Positions 1 to 12,975 are shown, counted from the stretch's first letter. The stretch is 64,000 nt of DNA from Ephydatia muelleri (GCA_013339895.1 JABACO010000013.1:4451823-4515822); one strand, 5' to 3'. The notes: generated by a model not told the origin, from the sequence alone. A program made the numbers and translations.

Positions 1-1002
1 ATGTGTTGATCAGTCACAACTCTATATGCTTGCTGCACTTCAAACCTTATAAGTACATGTACACTGTCTTTCTCATACTGGCTAAAGAACCCATTATTCA
101 GATGAGCTCACTTCACTTAAACTAATGCATCACTTCAATACTCCAAGAAAAAGAATGCGTAGCCCAGATCAGTGCAGTATATCATGCCCATTCACTCCCC
201 CTTTTGCCGGTTCGTATTATGGGTTGTTGCAACAAAAGGTGCCAGCGGCTTGTAATGGACACTCAAAATGTACATGTGCTCACACCAGGACCACATTTCA
301 ATGACTATGTGGTTGCAGGCATGTCAGTATTGCACTTGTATGCATCTACAATGGTATTCAAAATGATTTTGATCAACGCAACATAACACACAAGCAGATA
401 ATTCTCATTTTGCGAGCATGTATGTACACGCACTTTGTGTTCAAAGAGTTAAATCTTATGCTATGGCAGATGCCGTTCACTACCTAATAACCCTATGTAC
501 TTATTTCCAATAATAAATATTCCTGACTTCAAGTGAAAAGAAGAAAAGAAAAACTTCGGACTATTTCTGTGGCGAATCCTGCTGCCTTTGAATTCTAGAA
601 CGTTTTTTAGGAAGTGACATGCATAATTCTAGCTTTGCCTACGATACATGGAAAACTCATTTTGCAACTGCAGTCATTGTCACATCATGCACAACTTAAT
701 CCACACTTGGGGCAAGCTGTCACATGGACCGAGCCGATACAATAATGCCATACCGCTAGCAATCACTTGTTGCGTATATTCCACCTCTTTTTCCTTATTC
801 TCAATCACTCCCTTATATACATACATCGATCTACAGCTGACAGTTTAATTATGATCATTTCGAGGGGTTTGATGGGTTTGACGGATTTTCACCCTCTGCT
901 TAGGCACTGCTGCATAGCCATTCGCTACACGCCATCACAAAGACCAAGCTGCTTTCCAAAACACAAACATGGCACAATACCTCTTGAAACACTTGGTAAA
1001 GC
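1..1002. other. Intergenic, no gene recognised
   Basis: AT-rich sequence with only short open frames that show no family resemblance, no splice-linked continuation and no codon pattern. I see no RNA gene. It ends at a palindromic repeat element. Confidence 0.5.
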
Positions 1003-1390
1003 TAAGGTGGAAGGAGGTGATTTTGCACCTAGCTCATTAAAAGCAACACACACACACATACATACACACAATCACACACCTTAAGGTATGAACTTCTTTC
1101 CTCTTAGCCTTGCATTCGTGTGTGCCAAAATACTCCTAACACTACCAATGATATTTTATTGAGATAGTTGTGGTGTGAGGTCTACAGACCAATAATTTGC
1201 ATAGGGTGTTGGACGTGTAGTGTGCATCTCATCCTTTTACAATTAATGCACACCACTGCATGCTGGTGGGAGTAACATCCAACAATGTAGACCTCACACC
1301 ACATCTATCTCATACATTGGTTGTGTGAGGAGTATTTTGGCACACAGGAATGCATTTGCGGCAAAGCTAAGAGGAAAGAAGAGTATACCT

Positions 1391-1447
<57 letters not shown>

Positions 1448-1484
1448 TAATGAGCTAGGTGCAAACTCCCTCTTTTCCCCTTTC
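1003..1484. repeat. Long inverted repeat (MITE-like) carrying a GT/CA microsatellite in each arm
   Basis: The left arm (about 1003-1195) and right arm (about 1284-1484) are reverse complements with modest divergence. Shared blocks include the outer TTTTAATGAGCTAGGTGCAA, the microsatellite, TAAGAGGAAAGAA, GAGTATTTTGGCACACA and TGTAGACCTCACACCAC. No coding capacity is seen. A diverged partial copy of one arm lies near 3966-4135. Non-autonomous DNA transposon is an inference; no target-site duplication was identified. Confidence 0.75.
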
Positions 1485-1518
1485 TATAGCCAGTTGCATT
1501 ATAGGATATGCTCTTCAT

Positions 1519-1701
1519 TTAATTGCAGGCATATCACTCTTCTAACTAGTACAGAATGAAGAGTTTGTAAAAATCATTCCCTCGATGAGACACACGCGCT
1601 CGTGCCAATTGGTATGGCAGTTTATAACTTGTGGGGGAATGCTTTTTACAAACTCTTCAACCTGAACAAGTTAAAAGAGTGATGATATGTCTGCAATTAT
1701 A
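1519..1701. repeat. Second palindromic MITE-like element
   Basis: The left arm runs inward from TTAATTGCAGGCATATCA and the right arm is its imperfect complement, ending CTGCAATTAT. The inner shared block is GAAGAGTTTGTAAAAA with CATTCCC. Arms are about 60-70 bp around a short loop. It is non-coding and lies immediately after the element at 1003-1484. Confidence 0.7.
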
Positions 1702-2680
1702 AACGGCACAAACATGTTGAATGGTGCTTTAGGAAAACTGGAACACTTGTGCCAAGATGTTCCACACAAATTTGGAACAAGTCTTGGCAAAAAATTTCTC
1801 AGGAAAGGAAGAGGGCTAAATCAAGCAATGTGCATTTTGTGCAAGATTGTCGCTCACAAGCAATTTTGTGGCTAGATTCTGATATTGTATATACAGACAA
1901 GGTGCTTCATGGTTGTGTCTTTATTGCCAAACCTATGCTGTGATCAGCACATAATAGGCTGCATCCCTACTACGACTACCTTCAATAATTAGCATAGAGA
2001 TGTACATACAATGTATACATAACTGCTTGAAATGAAGAATTCCTGTAGTACAATTTATGAATATGATTTTAATTTGATTTAAACAAATAAATATGGTCCA
2101 TCTTGAGGACCCAGTGGGACAGCATTATGTGCTGTCATTTGTATGCTAACCATCCCTAATACCTTGAAGCTAATGCACAGCATGGGTGGATGGTATTTCC
2201 AATATGCCACAGTACCTTTTTTTGGAAGCTACACATTCCATGACTACATGAACTATGTAATTAAAGTAACATGCCTAGAGACAACTTTCAACTAGGGAAT
2301 GTTAGGACAGCACTAACTCTGAAACGTACCAAATTGATTTCTCCCCTTTTCTCCTTTTTTTTTTTTTTCCCCCAACTAATGATACATGTATAAAGTGAAA
2401 GGAAATACATACTTGTATACATGAATGAATAAACAAATACCATAAATACACAGACGATTTATAAGATTATTAGATGTGTGGTGGTATCTCAATAGGCACT
2501 TGACAAACAAAATGAAAGAAAAGAAAGCGCTCACTGTTCTAGGAGTTTGTCTCTTCTGGATCTAAGGATGGAATGTGAGGCCGAAATCGTTGCTATTTGC
2601 TAATCGATGTATTATTGGAGGGTGCACGAGGCAGTATGAAACATGTACAGATGATACGGTACAGGGAAACCGGTGACCAA
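1702..2680. other. Intergenic, no gene recognised
   Basis: AT-rich with a poly-T run near 2348-2368. Short open frames at 1687-1943 have no recognisable features. Nothing else supported. Confidence 0.45.
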
Positions 2681-2815
2681 AGGGGTTACTATGATTGTGT
2701 TCCTGGTGAATTGTACAACATTCGTAGAGCTAGCTAGACACCTTGGAACATATCAACAACAGGGCTGCCAACCTGGCATAATAAGAAACCTTGAGATTTA
2801 TAAAATGGTTCGTAT
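2681..2815 (+). repeat. Dispersed repeat, copy without palindrome insertion
   Basis: This segment matches the reverse complement of 3742-3942, sharing GGTTACTAT, GGTGAATTGTACA, AGCTAGA with ACCTTGGAA, GCTGCCAACC and CCTTGAGA. It lacks the 107-bp palindrome found in the other copy, so it acts as a natural empty-site reference. Confidence 0.65.
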
Positions 2816-3741
2816 ATTGAGAACACATGCTCTGTATCCTCGCCGTTTCCATCTATATAGTTACCACCAATTTACATTGCATCATTAAAGTTCCTCTACA
2901 ATTGCCAAATTTAATAATGCATAATGTTATAATATAATATAATACAGAGGTATGACAAATTTAATACTGTAAATGCAATGATAAATGAGCTACGCTATTT
3001 ATAGCTATGGATTTTTCATTTTGTGCTCATCGTTATATTGTTTCGTTGCTTGATTTCAACAGTTCAACGGAAGGTTCCCTTGCAGCAGGATCACGTCTAT
3101 TTGCAAGTTTGACTTGAACTATTGATGACAGTGTACCATTAGGATTTAAAGAGTTTCTTGATAGAGTTTTGTTGGCTATTTGGCTGTGTGACAATATTGT
3201 GAAACAATGGTCTCAGATCATCAGCAACGGAGAATGGTACATTATGGACTATAGCTACGTGTATATCAGTTTTTGCATCTTACCTTCTGTGTAAGTGGAT
3301 CAACGGATGAAAATGAAAGCTTTGGCTGAGACAGTGCTTTCTTTGCTAATGTTTGATGAATTTGAGAACTAATGTGATCTTTCACGTCACGCACTCCCTG
3401 GTACTGACAGGATACTCTCCTAGAGCATACAGTACATGAAAAGGAATGGATATCTCCAGGTAGAATGGCTTAGTTCAGAATTGGATGAAGATAACACGCG
3501 TACGTTTCGTTCTTCCGCAACAGTTTTGTTATTAAAAATAGTTACTAAGCTATAGACCCGGTCGACCATCGTACGCGTACGCGTACGCACGACCGTACAT
3601 TAATTCTGTTACGCGTGCATTTCATGTAGTAGCTATCACAGTCCTTAGTGTCTATGATGTTACTTATGGGAGGTTTTAGAAACCTTGAGGACTGGACCAC
3701 TTCCCTTGAAACCTTGAGATATGATTGAAAACCTTGAGACT

Positions 3742-3942
3742 CAAGGATTAGCCGGGAGGGTTGGCAGCACTGCAACAAACTTACGAGCCTGAATAGCGTT
3801 ATGACCAATGCGATTAATTAACCGATCGAATACCGGTTAATTAATTTCGTAGGTCATAGCGCTATTCAGGCTCATAAGTTTGATTCCAAGGTATCTAGCT
3901 ACATGCTGTACAATTCACCATGAACACGATTATAGTAACCCC
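3742..3942 (-). repeat. Dispersed repeat, inverted copy containing a palindrome insertion
   Basis: This is the reverse-complement counterpart of 2681-2815. The match is interrupted exactly where the palindrome at 3776-3882 sits. The two copies are inverted relative to each other about 1 kb apart. Confidence 0.65.
3776..3882. repeat. Near-perfect palindromic MITE, about 50-bp arms
   Basis: The left arm reads CAAACTTACGAGCCTGAATA and onward. The right arm is the complement ending AAGTTTG, with the arms meeting at an AATTAACCG/CGGTTAATT centre. The element could form a long hairpin. It is inserted into the repeat at 3742-3942. Confidence 0.8.
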
Positions 3943-3965
3943 ACAATATCCTTGGTGGCTTGATT

Positions 3966-4135
3966 GTTAGGGGTATTTTGGCACACACAAACGCATTTGC
4001 AGCAAATAAGGCTAAGAGGAAGAGTATACCTCAATGTGTGTGATTGTGTGTGTGTGATTGTGTGTGATTGTGTGTGTGTGATTGTGTGTGATTGTGTGTG
4101 TGTGATTGTGTGTGATTGTGTGTGTGATCACATGT
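3966..4135 (-). repeat. Partial copy of the 1003-1484 arm with expanded TGTGATTG microsatellite
   Basis: GGTATTTTGGCACACA, GCATTTGCAGCAAA, AAGAGGAAGAGTATACCT and a long TGTG/ATTG tract occur in the same order as the right arm of the 1003-1484 element. No second arm is present. Confidence 0.6.
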
Positions 4136-4140
4136 GTCTT

Positions 4141-6608
4141 TGATGTGTGTTGAGTGCAAGACTAAATGGTTAAATGCTAAAACATGGTACATGAAGTGTA
4201 TTTATTATAATGGTGAAAGCAATTAAAATACCACAACAAACATCAAACAAGTAAAATCATGAGAGCTACAGTTTTTTTGAAAAGAGCTAATAAAGAAATG
4301 CTACATTTAAAATATGGGCTCAAATAAGTTATGCTTGGGGTCTATTAAAAAAGGACTAATGTATGGGATAGTTCTTTGATAAGGGACTTAGCACTTAAAT
4401 TATATATTGCTAGTACATGCAATAGAAATGTTACGCTTGATTTGATATGTATGGCTAATTAAAAATACAACTCCATGATTGATACTCAGACTCTCAGTGC
4501 ATAAGAATTTCTCAGTGCGTAATAATCGCTGTGTAGAGGACATTTCAGACTTCTAGAATACAAAATAAAATAAAATCTTAAAAAACAAACACGTGCTGCA
4601 TCCCTTTTCAAGGAAAAAAATCACATTTTGTTTTTGATTTTAAAAGCATACTTTTAACCCTTTATTCATCTTGAATAATTTCAATTTAATTTCAAGAGGA
4701 TCTAGGGATGGTTGATTTGCCAATTATTGTAGTCCAAATTTATTTATGTAACATTGCACACATTCAGAAACACCCAGCATTAACTGTACAGATAGCTTTC
4801 ACCCCAAAAAAACTAGCCATGTAGCAGGGCAGGCCACTTGCTTTGGTATGCAATGCCCATAATGTGAGCACTCTTTTCTATGGCATTGATGGAGCTGTAT
4901 TAAGGACACCTTCATCTTTCATGGCACTTGTTTTAGCCTAGTCTTTCCTTTGCCTAGCAAAGTCAGGGCTTGTGTAAGGAGGGCTTAATCTCTTCCTCAA
5001 ATGTATGGAACACAATCTAAAGGTGAGTGTGGGTGAGATGTGTATGGAGATCACAATGACATAATTCATAGTAATTAGCCACACTTTATAAATCTCATGG
5101 CAACCTGTTGGATATCATCAGTGCACTTGGCAAGACATCCGGTGTACTTTCTTTAAGGTGCCCAAACACTGCATGTAGGCAACATATTGTGTGCAACAAA
5201 TGCTGCTCATTTGGGTGTTGTAGCCCTGCGCTTGCCAACCACAAAGTAACTATACTAGACACAGTTACCACCAATTCCTCTGAAACATGGTTGTTTTTAA
5301 TGTCACTGGTTTTTCAAAGACAATAACAATATCCCCTCTTTGCTTCCATAGAGCTATCTAGTCCCATGAGTATCTCATCTCAAAACAGGCGCACCAAACC
5401 AAACTTGAGCTCATCTTATTACAGTACAGTTACCTAGCCTGACAGGTAATCCAACTGATAATGGTCATATAACAGAAGAGCAGCAACCTGGTGATGATAT
5501 GAGAACCAGGGATGATGGAGTCAGCAATGATGAATTAACCATTCACTTCAGTTGAGTGATCATCTTCTGATGTACTTACAAGGAATGGTACTAAGGAAAG
5601 GTACTAGGGAACATACTAGGAAACCATCCATCTGTGGAATAGTGTGTCGTGGAACCATCCACTTGTCACTGTGGGATAGTGAGGTACTACTAGAGTAACA
5701 TCCATTAGTGGGATATTGTAGAGTGGTACCAGTGAACCATACACTAGTGGGAGAGTACAGGATGAGGTAGAGTGTAATATTGCTTGTGACATACCCAGAG
5801 ATTTGCTCACATGGTCAAATTGAGGTGACCATTGCTAGTGTGTGGAATGATGTTAGTAAGATCTCTAATTACATGCAGGCTCAGATTGATCCAAGTAATG
5901 TGTCACATAGTGTGCAAATGTGCAATGGTTCCAATGAAATGCATTGATCTGCAGCAGTGCTATAGTTGTGAATGCTGTTTGCAGACTCAAATGACAACAC
6001 ATTTGTTTATTGCATTAAATTGAAGCCTTAGAAATACAGAATGAATTGCTAAAATCTAAATTGGTCAATGTTACATTTAGCTTGGACAGACTGTCCAACA
6101 ATACAGGATTTCAAAAATTTAAGATGCTCATGACAGTCTGGCAGTATCTTGGAGTCTGGCATGGGCAACTAACACTTTCTCTTGTTCTGCACACTCTTGT
6201 AAAGTCGAAAGAAAGCTAAGACCAATAGGGCAATTATTTTTGTGTTAGTTCAGTTGCAGCTATTTCTTTCAGTAACAGACCTTGCTTTCGATTTTCAGTG
6301 ACTACAACTGTGTCTCAAATTTTTGGATTAGATCGAGACATGACTACTTTTTTAAGACCAGGTATCCTACAACTCATTTATTCCTTGATGCACAAGAAAA
6401 CCTTCACCAAAGTGACCTACTTTCATGTGCACACAAGTTAACAATATATTGTTCCACTTCACATGTACATGTCCAACTTGTTTTTGTTTCATTGACAATA
6501 CATAACATGCTGTAATCAGTTCAAACATAACTATTCAAAGATTTCTTTACAATTCATAAATGTGTTGATGCAAATTTTCCATTTTTACCGCGATCAGTTT
6601 TCTTTCTC
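4141..6608. other. Intergenic, no gene recognised
   Basis: No open frame here resembles a known family. Around 5580-5765 there are loose, degenerate repeats built on 'tagtgggatag / gtaccagtgaaccat' phrases. The rest is unremarkable AT-rich sequence. The 3' flank of the lipoxygenase pseudogene lies at the right edge. Confidence 0.45.
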
Positions 6609-9305
6609 TTATATGGTAATACTGTTTGGGATCCTACTTGGTAGAAGATATATGTATGGAACATCAAGCTGTGCATTTCGCTCCTTGATATGGCCATCTA
6701 TCTCATCCAAGGCCTTCCTAAACCTTGCAATCAGATTCTGTGTTTTTGCCTCAGTGAATCTCTCAGCCGGGAATTTTCCAAAGTACAACTGTGAAAATGA
6801 AGAGTAATTACAGTTAAGGGAGGTGAAAGTGGGAAACAAACAAAAAAAAACAAAAACAAAAAAAAACATGACAATATGACGGTAATTTATCTCATCCCCA
6901 CTGAACTGAGAGAGCATGTGAGACATTGCCACAGCCAGTGCAGCACTGTTCTTGTCTGGAAGTGTATCCAGCAAGGTCTGCATGTCAGCCTTTCCCTTGA
7001 CGGTGGGTGGTGGTAGCCGCAGGCCAGCTGGAGCATTGGGAGAGTAGCTGTACATTTCATATTGCCCAAAGTTGACTGCAGCATGCTGTACGGACCCAGT
7101 GAAGATAATGAGTGTGCAGAGCTCCACTAGCTGAGCTTTACTTGCAATGGTATTTGGGAACTCATGACCTTGTTTACTTCCTTGATGCCCGGGAAAACCG
7201 TTGGTGTAGATGTCATTGGCCCAGTTTTGGAGCTCAGAATCACCCTTCACATCCTCATCTGAGGCATAGAATTCATTGAGGATGTCAATAACAAAATCTT
7301 CAATTGCCTTCCAGATCTTCAGCCCATCATCTCTGAAGTGGTACCCTGGCAACAAATTAGAATCTTCTACTCCTCTCTCCTTTACACTGCGCTTAATATT
7401 GGTCCAATGGATGCTGTACGCTTTCCCTCCAATGCGCATCAGCTGTTTGCGTCCTTCACCACCAATGGCAAATATCTTGTCAATGACTCCACCCTCACAA
7501 ATAAGTTCATCTCTGGCCTTTGTGTTGATGGACATGGTGTACCGAAAGTGTGGTCTAAGGAGCTTAATACACTTCCATGGCTGCATGGCACGGCAAGTAG
7601 TGTGTAGCAATCTGATGAAACTGAAGGAGTAAAAGAAATGCTGCTAAACGTCAAATAGCTCTTACAATATCAGACATACCTGGGCACTCGCACTTTGGTA
7701 GTAAAGCTTGGCCAACAGCCAGTCTGCCCAGTTATCAGTAGGGTAGAAGATGGGATTATCACTGCCCGGTTTCTGCTTCTACTGAATGGCAATTGGAATG
7801 AGCTGCTTCTTTTTGTTCACATAAAGCAGGCAGATCGGTGCAGCACAGTACCAACCAGGCTGGCATGTGAGGCCATCCATAACCTTCAAGTTGCAGATGT
7901 AGATATGGCCAGCCTAGTTTAAAAAAAAGGCATACATATCAAACAAGTCAGGGTATGCTTTAAGTAGTTATTCCACACAACCTGTTCACTACATTTATAT
8001 TATTATGTTTTTATGCACGTTTGATCTACTTGACACAAACTACCCACTTCCATGGTACACATACATACACGCACTATATCATTAGACAAAGACCTAATAC
8101 CATGATTACGCACAACCAGTTGCACTGTGCGGTCCACTCTTTGCAGAGCATGTGCCAACATCTCTTTACGTTACTTTGCATATTCAGGATACAAGAATTT
8201 GGTTAATTCACACACAATTTTCACATGATGAATAACGTGTTGTATATATTCACCCCATGTCTAAATCCCACACCTCAATTGCCTGATTCTATCAGGTTGG
8301 TATCATCATCTTTTCCTATTTACTTTATCTCCATTTCTGATTTGTCTTACCTTCATTTCATCTTCAAGGCTTAATCCTCTCACAAGTGACTCTTCTATTA
8401 AATTTGCCGCAACAGGAAAGTTTGGAGGTAACTGTGTACACTTTTCTATTACTACAGGGTTAACTCCATTTAATATTTGACGACCAAATTCCTCGTCTCT
8501 TGTCCAACGAGCAAATTCAAAACAGGAAAATGTAGGCGCTCCAAGAGTAGTAGCCAATTCTTCATAGTTTGCCAAAGACTGTATTTCAGTGAACGCTGCC
8601 TTAAACATCACGGTCCCCTTCGATGCTAAAGCAGTTGAAAGAAAATGAAAGCTTTTTGATGCCCCAAATTGTTCGTCACTTGGAAGCTTCTTCACTTTGA
8701 CATCGATTCCTGAAGGCAATGCTAAATCTTGGAATGGCTCCCATTTGTATCTTGCCTTCTGATACTCCAGCTGTTGCTCCCGCTGGCGACACAGAACAGG
8801 ATTGTTTTTCACATCCTTCAGCGTCACTATTGAACAAGAGAATTATGTGAAATAATATAATTCACACTGATGTACTGAAATACTCACTTGTTTTTTCTGT
8901 GAAACTGATTTCGTCTCCATCTTCTATCCAATGGTAACAGGGAAATTCTTGTTTAGTTTTTCTCTGCAGATCGTGGACATCTACAAAGTCCACAAACCAC
9001 GCTGATCCAGCTGAAACCACCCAGTTTGCAGGATTCCCTATAATGACCACCAACACTTCTCCAAGGTCAGCACTGCTTTCCACAAGCATGTCATCATAAT
9101 ACTGGGCACTGATACCAGTGCTGAACCATCCAGAAACTATCTTCAGTTTTCCTGTGCAAGCCTTGCTACCCACCAGCGACACATAAATGTCAGTATCAGG
9201 AGTACCAGCAAACTTTTCTGAGCCTGTTACGATATGTACTCCATAGTAGAAGTGTGCATCTGGAAGTGCAAGGAGTTCAAGCAAATCAATACCCACTTTG
9301 GGCAG
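6609..9305 (-). pseudogene. Animal lipoxygenase (PLAT + catalytic domain), degenerate
   Basis: Lipoxygenases are non-haem iron dioxygenases that form fatty-acid hydroperoxides. Minus-strand exons read by eye: 8888-9305 (PLAT domain, YGVHIVTGSEKFAGT), 8351-8826 (catalytic N-part, FGRQILNGVNPVVIEKC), 7680-7913 (AGHIYICNLKVMDGL, CAAPICLLYVNKKKQLIPI), 6891-7620 (FHQIATH iron ligands, HFRYTMSINTKARDELI, QHAAVNFGQYEMYS) and 6609-6788 (ends in the conserved C-terminal Ile, PNSITI). Breaks: an in-frame TAG at 7779-7781; a TAA at 7564-7566 with a frame change just before KLLRPHF, where family members have about 15 more residues; and the donor after 6891 reads ATAAAT instead of GTAAAT. The first exon upstream of 9305 was not found. 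The family call is strong. Loss of function is inferred from three separate lesions, though an error-rich assembly could mimic some of them. Confidence 0.85.
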
Positions 9306-10026
9306 CTGATAAACATAACATATCACCAAATGAAGTATTTTTTGGATGAAAGCTGGGCATGAAGTTAATTGGAGAAGTGGGGGGGGGGGGGGGTAGATTC
9401 TTTGATTCAGGTTATTCCAAAGAAACAAGGTACTATGGGATTTAAAAGGTTAACGTTGTTAACCAAATGATTCTACATTTTCCAAAGAGCAACATGAGGC
9501 TTTGAATGATACCTGCTATTAAATACCAACTGTACTCAAATAATAACCTTAAGTAAAAGGCCCTTGCGCTGGACAAATCAGTACAGGACTCATTATACAA
9601 AGTATCTGCTCTGAATAAGATGGGTTGTGTCCAAGCAGATAATCCACACCACCCCTCAACCAATGCACCGCCTACATGTAGGGACAAATACGAAACCCTG
9701 GCTTAGACCAATATTGTTTTACCTAACTAGCTCTAGCACAGACCTATCGCCTTGCTGTTTTTATTGAGACACCTTGCCTGTATCTTTGAGTGCCTAGAGT
9801 GCCTTCCCAAAGGTTGGAATGCAATTTTTAACCAAGTTTTATTTGTGATGTGGTGAGGGAGCGCCTGTGGACCTCAAATTGCATTAGGTGTACACACCTT
9901 CTCCATGGATCTGGGATCAGCTGTACACAGCCTTGCCTTACATACCAATGTGTGGCCCAATTAATGTGTGCCCATTGCCCTGGCCTAACAGATAGCACCT
10001 TGCCTTCCCATAAGTCTAGTGAGTAC
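9306..10026. other. Intergenic, G-tract and no gene
   Basis: A poly-G run lies at about 9379-9393. The missing first lipoxygenase exon may lie here, but I could not place it. No other gene is supported. Confidence 0.4.
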
Positions 10027-10427
10027 ACTGCTCCTGGTCAAGGTTTAAGGCTTCGTTTTCGTTTGTGTGTTGACTCCTTGAGAGGCACATAAAGATGAAG
10101 ATGAAGAGGCTTGTACCACTGAGGTAATGATGTGAATTGGTATGGCCCTGGTAAGCACATTTCATGCAGTTCCTGGTTATGCCCTTGGGGCCCCAGGCTT
10201 ATACAGTAGGGGCCCCTAATGGTCTCATAGGCCATGGTATACATTATGTCATGGCCTGCAAGACTAGGTGTTGGGCCCTGACCAGTGATCTTTTGACCAC
10301 TCTGTTCTAGTATGTTTACTAGGCAATGTCATGAGAATTGTTCATTGACTGATTTTTAGTATATTCTCATACCACACAAATAATTACTTGGTTTTTTACA
10401 TTACATTTTGTCTCTAAAACATTGCTA
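10027..10427 (+). repeat. Direct repeat, copy 1
   Basis: Shares long blocks in the same order with 10689-11064: ACTGCTCCTGGTCAAGG, TTGACTCCTTGAGAGGCACA, GCTTGTACCACTGAGGTAA, GTGAATTGGTATGG and AATGTCATGAGAATTGTT. Small indels separate the copies. Non-coding. Confidence 0.75.
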
Positions 10428-10688
10428 TCAGGATGCTTACAAAACAATTAACAAGCAGTTTGACTTTGTACATCTGAAGTCCTACAAGATTGTGGTTGTA
10501 TCAGGGCCACTGTGGCATTGAAGTCCACCAACTGATTAGTTAATACCATTCATCTTAAAACTACAGTGTGTGAAGAACAACTGTCACTTGTTCTATGGTT
10601 ACGCCTCAAATTTCATTGCATCCTGTGTTAGATCCTGTGTACCACCTGCTAATCTGCTATTAACATCACATAAATGCCTTCACATAAT

Positions 10689-11064
10689 ACTGCTCCTGGT
10701 CAAGGTTTAAGGTTTATTTTCGTTTGTGTGTTGACTCCTTGAGAGGCACATAAAGATGAAGATGCTTGTACCACTGAGGTAATTATGTGAATTGGTATGG
10801 ACACTCCATGCAGTGCCTGGTTAGGCCCCAGAGCCCCAGGGCCCCAGACTTACAGGGGCCTCTCGTAGTCTCATGGGCCATGATATAATACATGATGTCA
10901 TGGCCGGCAAGTCTAGGTTTGGGCCCTGAACAGTCTTATGACCACTCCCTTTGATTATGTTTACTAGCCAATGTCATGAGAATTGTTTAGTAACCGATTC
11001 GTCATACCACACAAATTATGTTATTTAGTTGGATTTACATTGCATTTTTCTCTGTGAAACATTC
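10689..11064 (+). repeat. Direct repeat, copy 2
   Basis: Second copy of the repeat at 10027-10427, about 660 bp downstream in the same orientation. Its inner GCCCCAGAGCCCCAGGGCCC segment differs from copy 1. Confidence 0.75.
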
Positions 11065-12735
11065 CATCATCTACCATTGTGTTGCTCCATTAACAAGCAG
11101 TTTGGCTTGTAACTAAATTTGTTGGAGTCCCACAATGTTTAGCAAAATCTCTACCCAGCTATTCTGGAAGAATGCTTTCAAGATACTATTCCATGTTGCT
11201 AAGATCTACATAATAATATATTTGACCATATCCATGTGGGCATCATGCATGTCTAATTATAAATGATAAGATTCTTCTCCTGCTAATGGCACATGAAGAA
11301 TAGGCTGCATGTGCTTCAACGTGGGACAGGAGTCAATGAAAGACTTACTGATCTCTCAATTGTGGCTATTGTGTCCGACATCTTATGAAAAGCCAGTTGA
11401 ACTTATAATAGACTTAGCAGGCTGTACTTATACATTTAGTAGACTTTACAAATAAAACAAAATCGCAGACATGTACTGTATTCATGCTTATATGAAGTGC
11501 AATGATCCATAGTGTCCACTGCCCATCTAATCCAGCACTGAATCCATGTGTCTAGGTCTGTTCATGTTTGCCTTGCTGTAGTAGTATTTCACTTCTAACT
11601 CCCAACTCAGCTAAACCACAAAAGTTGTTGAAGATCAAAGGATACATATCCTGGAATGGAACTGTAGGGATGAGATAAGGTGGGTTGTGATTACCTTGCA
11701 GTCAACACCTTCCTGTCAACAAATCAAATAGGGCTAGGCCATCAGTGGTATTAACTCATTGGGGTACATAGTCACAGAAGCAAGTTGGGCATCAAGGGGA
11801 GGGAAGAGAGCTAAATCAAGGGAGGTGCATTTGTGATTGGAGCACATGACCAACTTTGTGGGATCTTGTACATAGAGACATGGTGCTCGTATTGCCAAGC
11901 CTATGCGTGTAGCTTTTATGCAAACTGGTCAAAGGGGGAATGGAACTACAGTTGTGGGTGAAGATGGTTTGTGGTTACTGATAAACACACAGTTGAAAGG
12001 ATTCATGAGTGGAATATCAGAAAATTAACACCTTCTCACATCAGGAAAATCACCTGCTGTTAAGTAAGCTGTTGGTGTACACAGCCCTCAGTGCCGCCCT
12101 TGAATTACATTCACAGTTTATATTGGTGTTTGTCAGAAACCACCAACGCTGCAATACAATGTATCGCTTCGTTATCCGCCCTATTTCTCTACCTACCTGT
12201 ACTTCTTACCTTCATTACATGTGTACGTACGCTCACTTCCTAGTCAGAATAAGAGCTTCAACCTTGCTTTCTTACCTTGGTGGAGGGAGGGACACAACCC
12301 CAGAAAGGAAACCGTACACTGTTCCCTCAATTTTACCTGCATGTGTTCACTTTCTTGATGACACACTTGTGCATAGCTCTACATGTACATCAACCAGTGT
12401 AGTACATTTACATGCATTTAACACACCATTTTCTGCTGTGCAAGGATGAAAAGCACGACACAATTAAAAGGTACAGTGTGTGGAGTGATGGTCTTCTTTA
12501 TGCTCACACCATCATGCATTTGAAACATGTCAATGGATATGGTGATTTGGTATGACAAATGTGTATGGTACCATACAAATTGTAGCAGCAGCATTACATG
12601 TCAAAAATGGGATATCAGAATTTAGGACAGTTTTGCCAACCATTCATACAGTGAAAAGATAATAACTTATTCACGTTCTGCCAGTTTAACATCCCTTTTG
12701 ACATCTGCAATAATTTTCCTGATGTGCGAGCCAGT
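11065..12735. other. Intergenic, scattered repeat fragments
   Basis: Fragments of the ~100-bp unit found tandemly at 12736-12975 occur near 11645-11695 and 11935-12010. A 146-codon plus-strand open frame at 12009-12449 has no recognisable domain and starts inside a repeat fragment, so I do not call it a gene. Confidence 0.4.
12653..12722 (+). repeat. 60-bp direct repeat, copy 1 (copy 2 at 13743-13803)
   Basis: AGATAATAA, TTATTCACGTTCTG, AGTTTAACATCCCTTTTGAC and ATCTGCAATA are shared with 13743-13803 with only a few mismatches. Function unknown. Confidence 0.65.
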
Positions 12736-12853
12736 ACTCTACAGTTGTGGGTGAGATGGTTTGTATAATTACTGTACACACAGTCGAAAGCATTCATGAG
12801 TATGTTTCCTGGAATAGAACTACAGTTGTGGGTGAAGATGGTTTGTGATTACT

Positions 12854-12924
<71 letters not shown>

Positions 12925-12975
12925 CATTCATGAGTATGTTCCTGGAATGGAACTACAATTGTGGGTGAGATGAAA
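12736..12975 (+). repeat. Tandem ~100-bp repeat interrupted by (CA)n
   Basis: Three partial units carry ACTACAGTTGTGGGTGA, GATGGTTTGTG, ACTGTACACACA and CATTCATGAGTATGTT. A (CA)n microsatellite of about 68 bp at 12856-12923 is expanded within the ACACACAG part of one unit. Confidence 0.75.

Noticed and set aside
12009..12449. 146-codon plus-strand open frame
   Set aside because: No recognisable domain, starts within a repeat fragment and shows no splice continuation.
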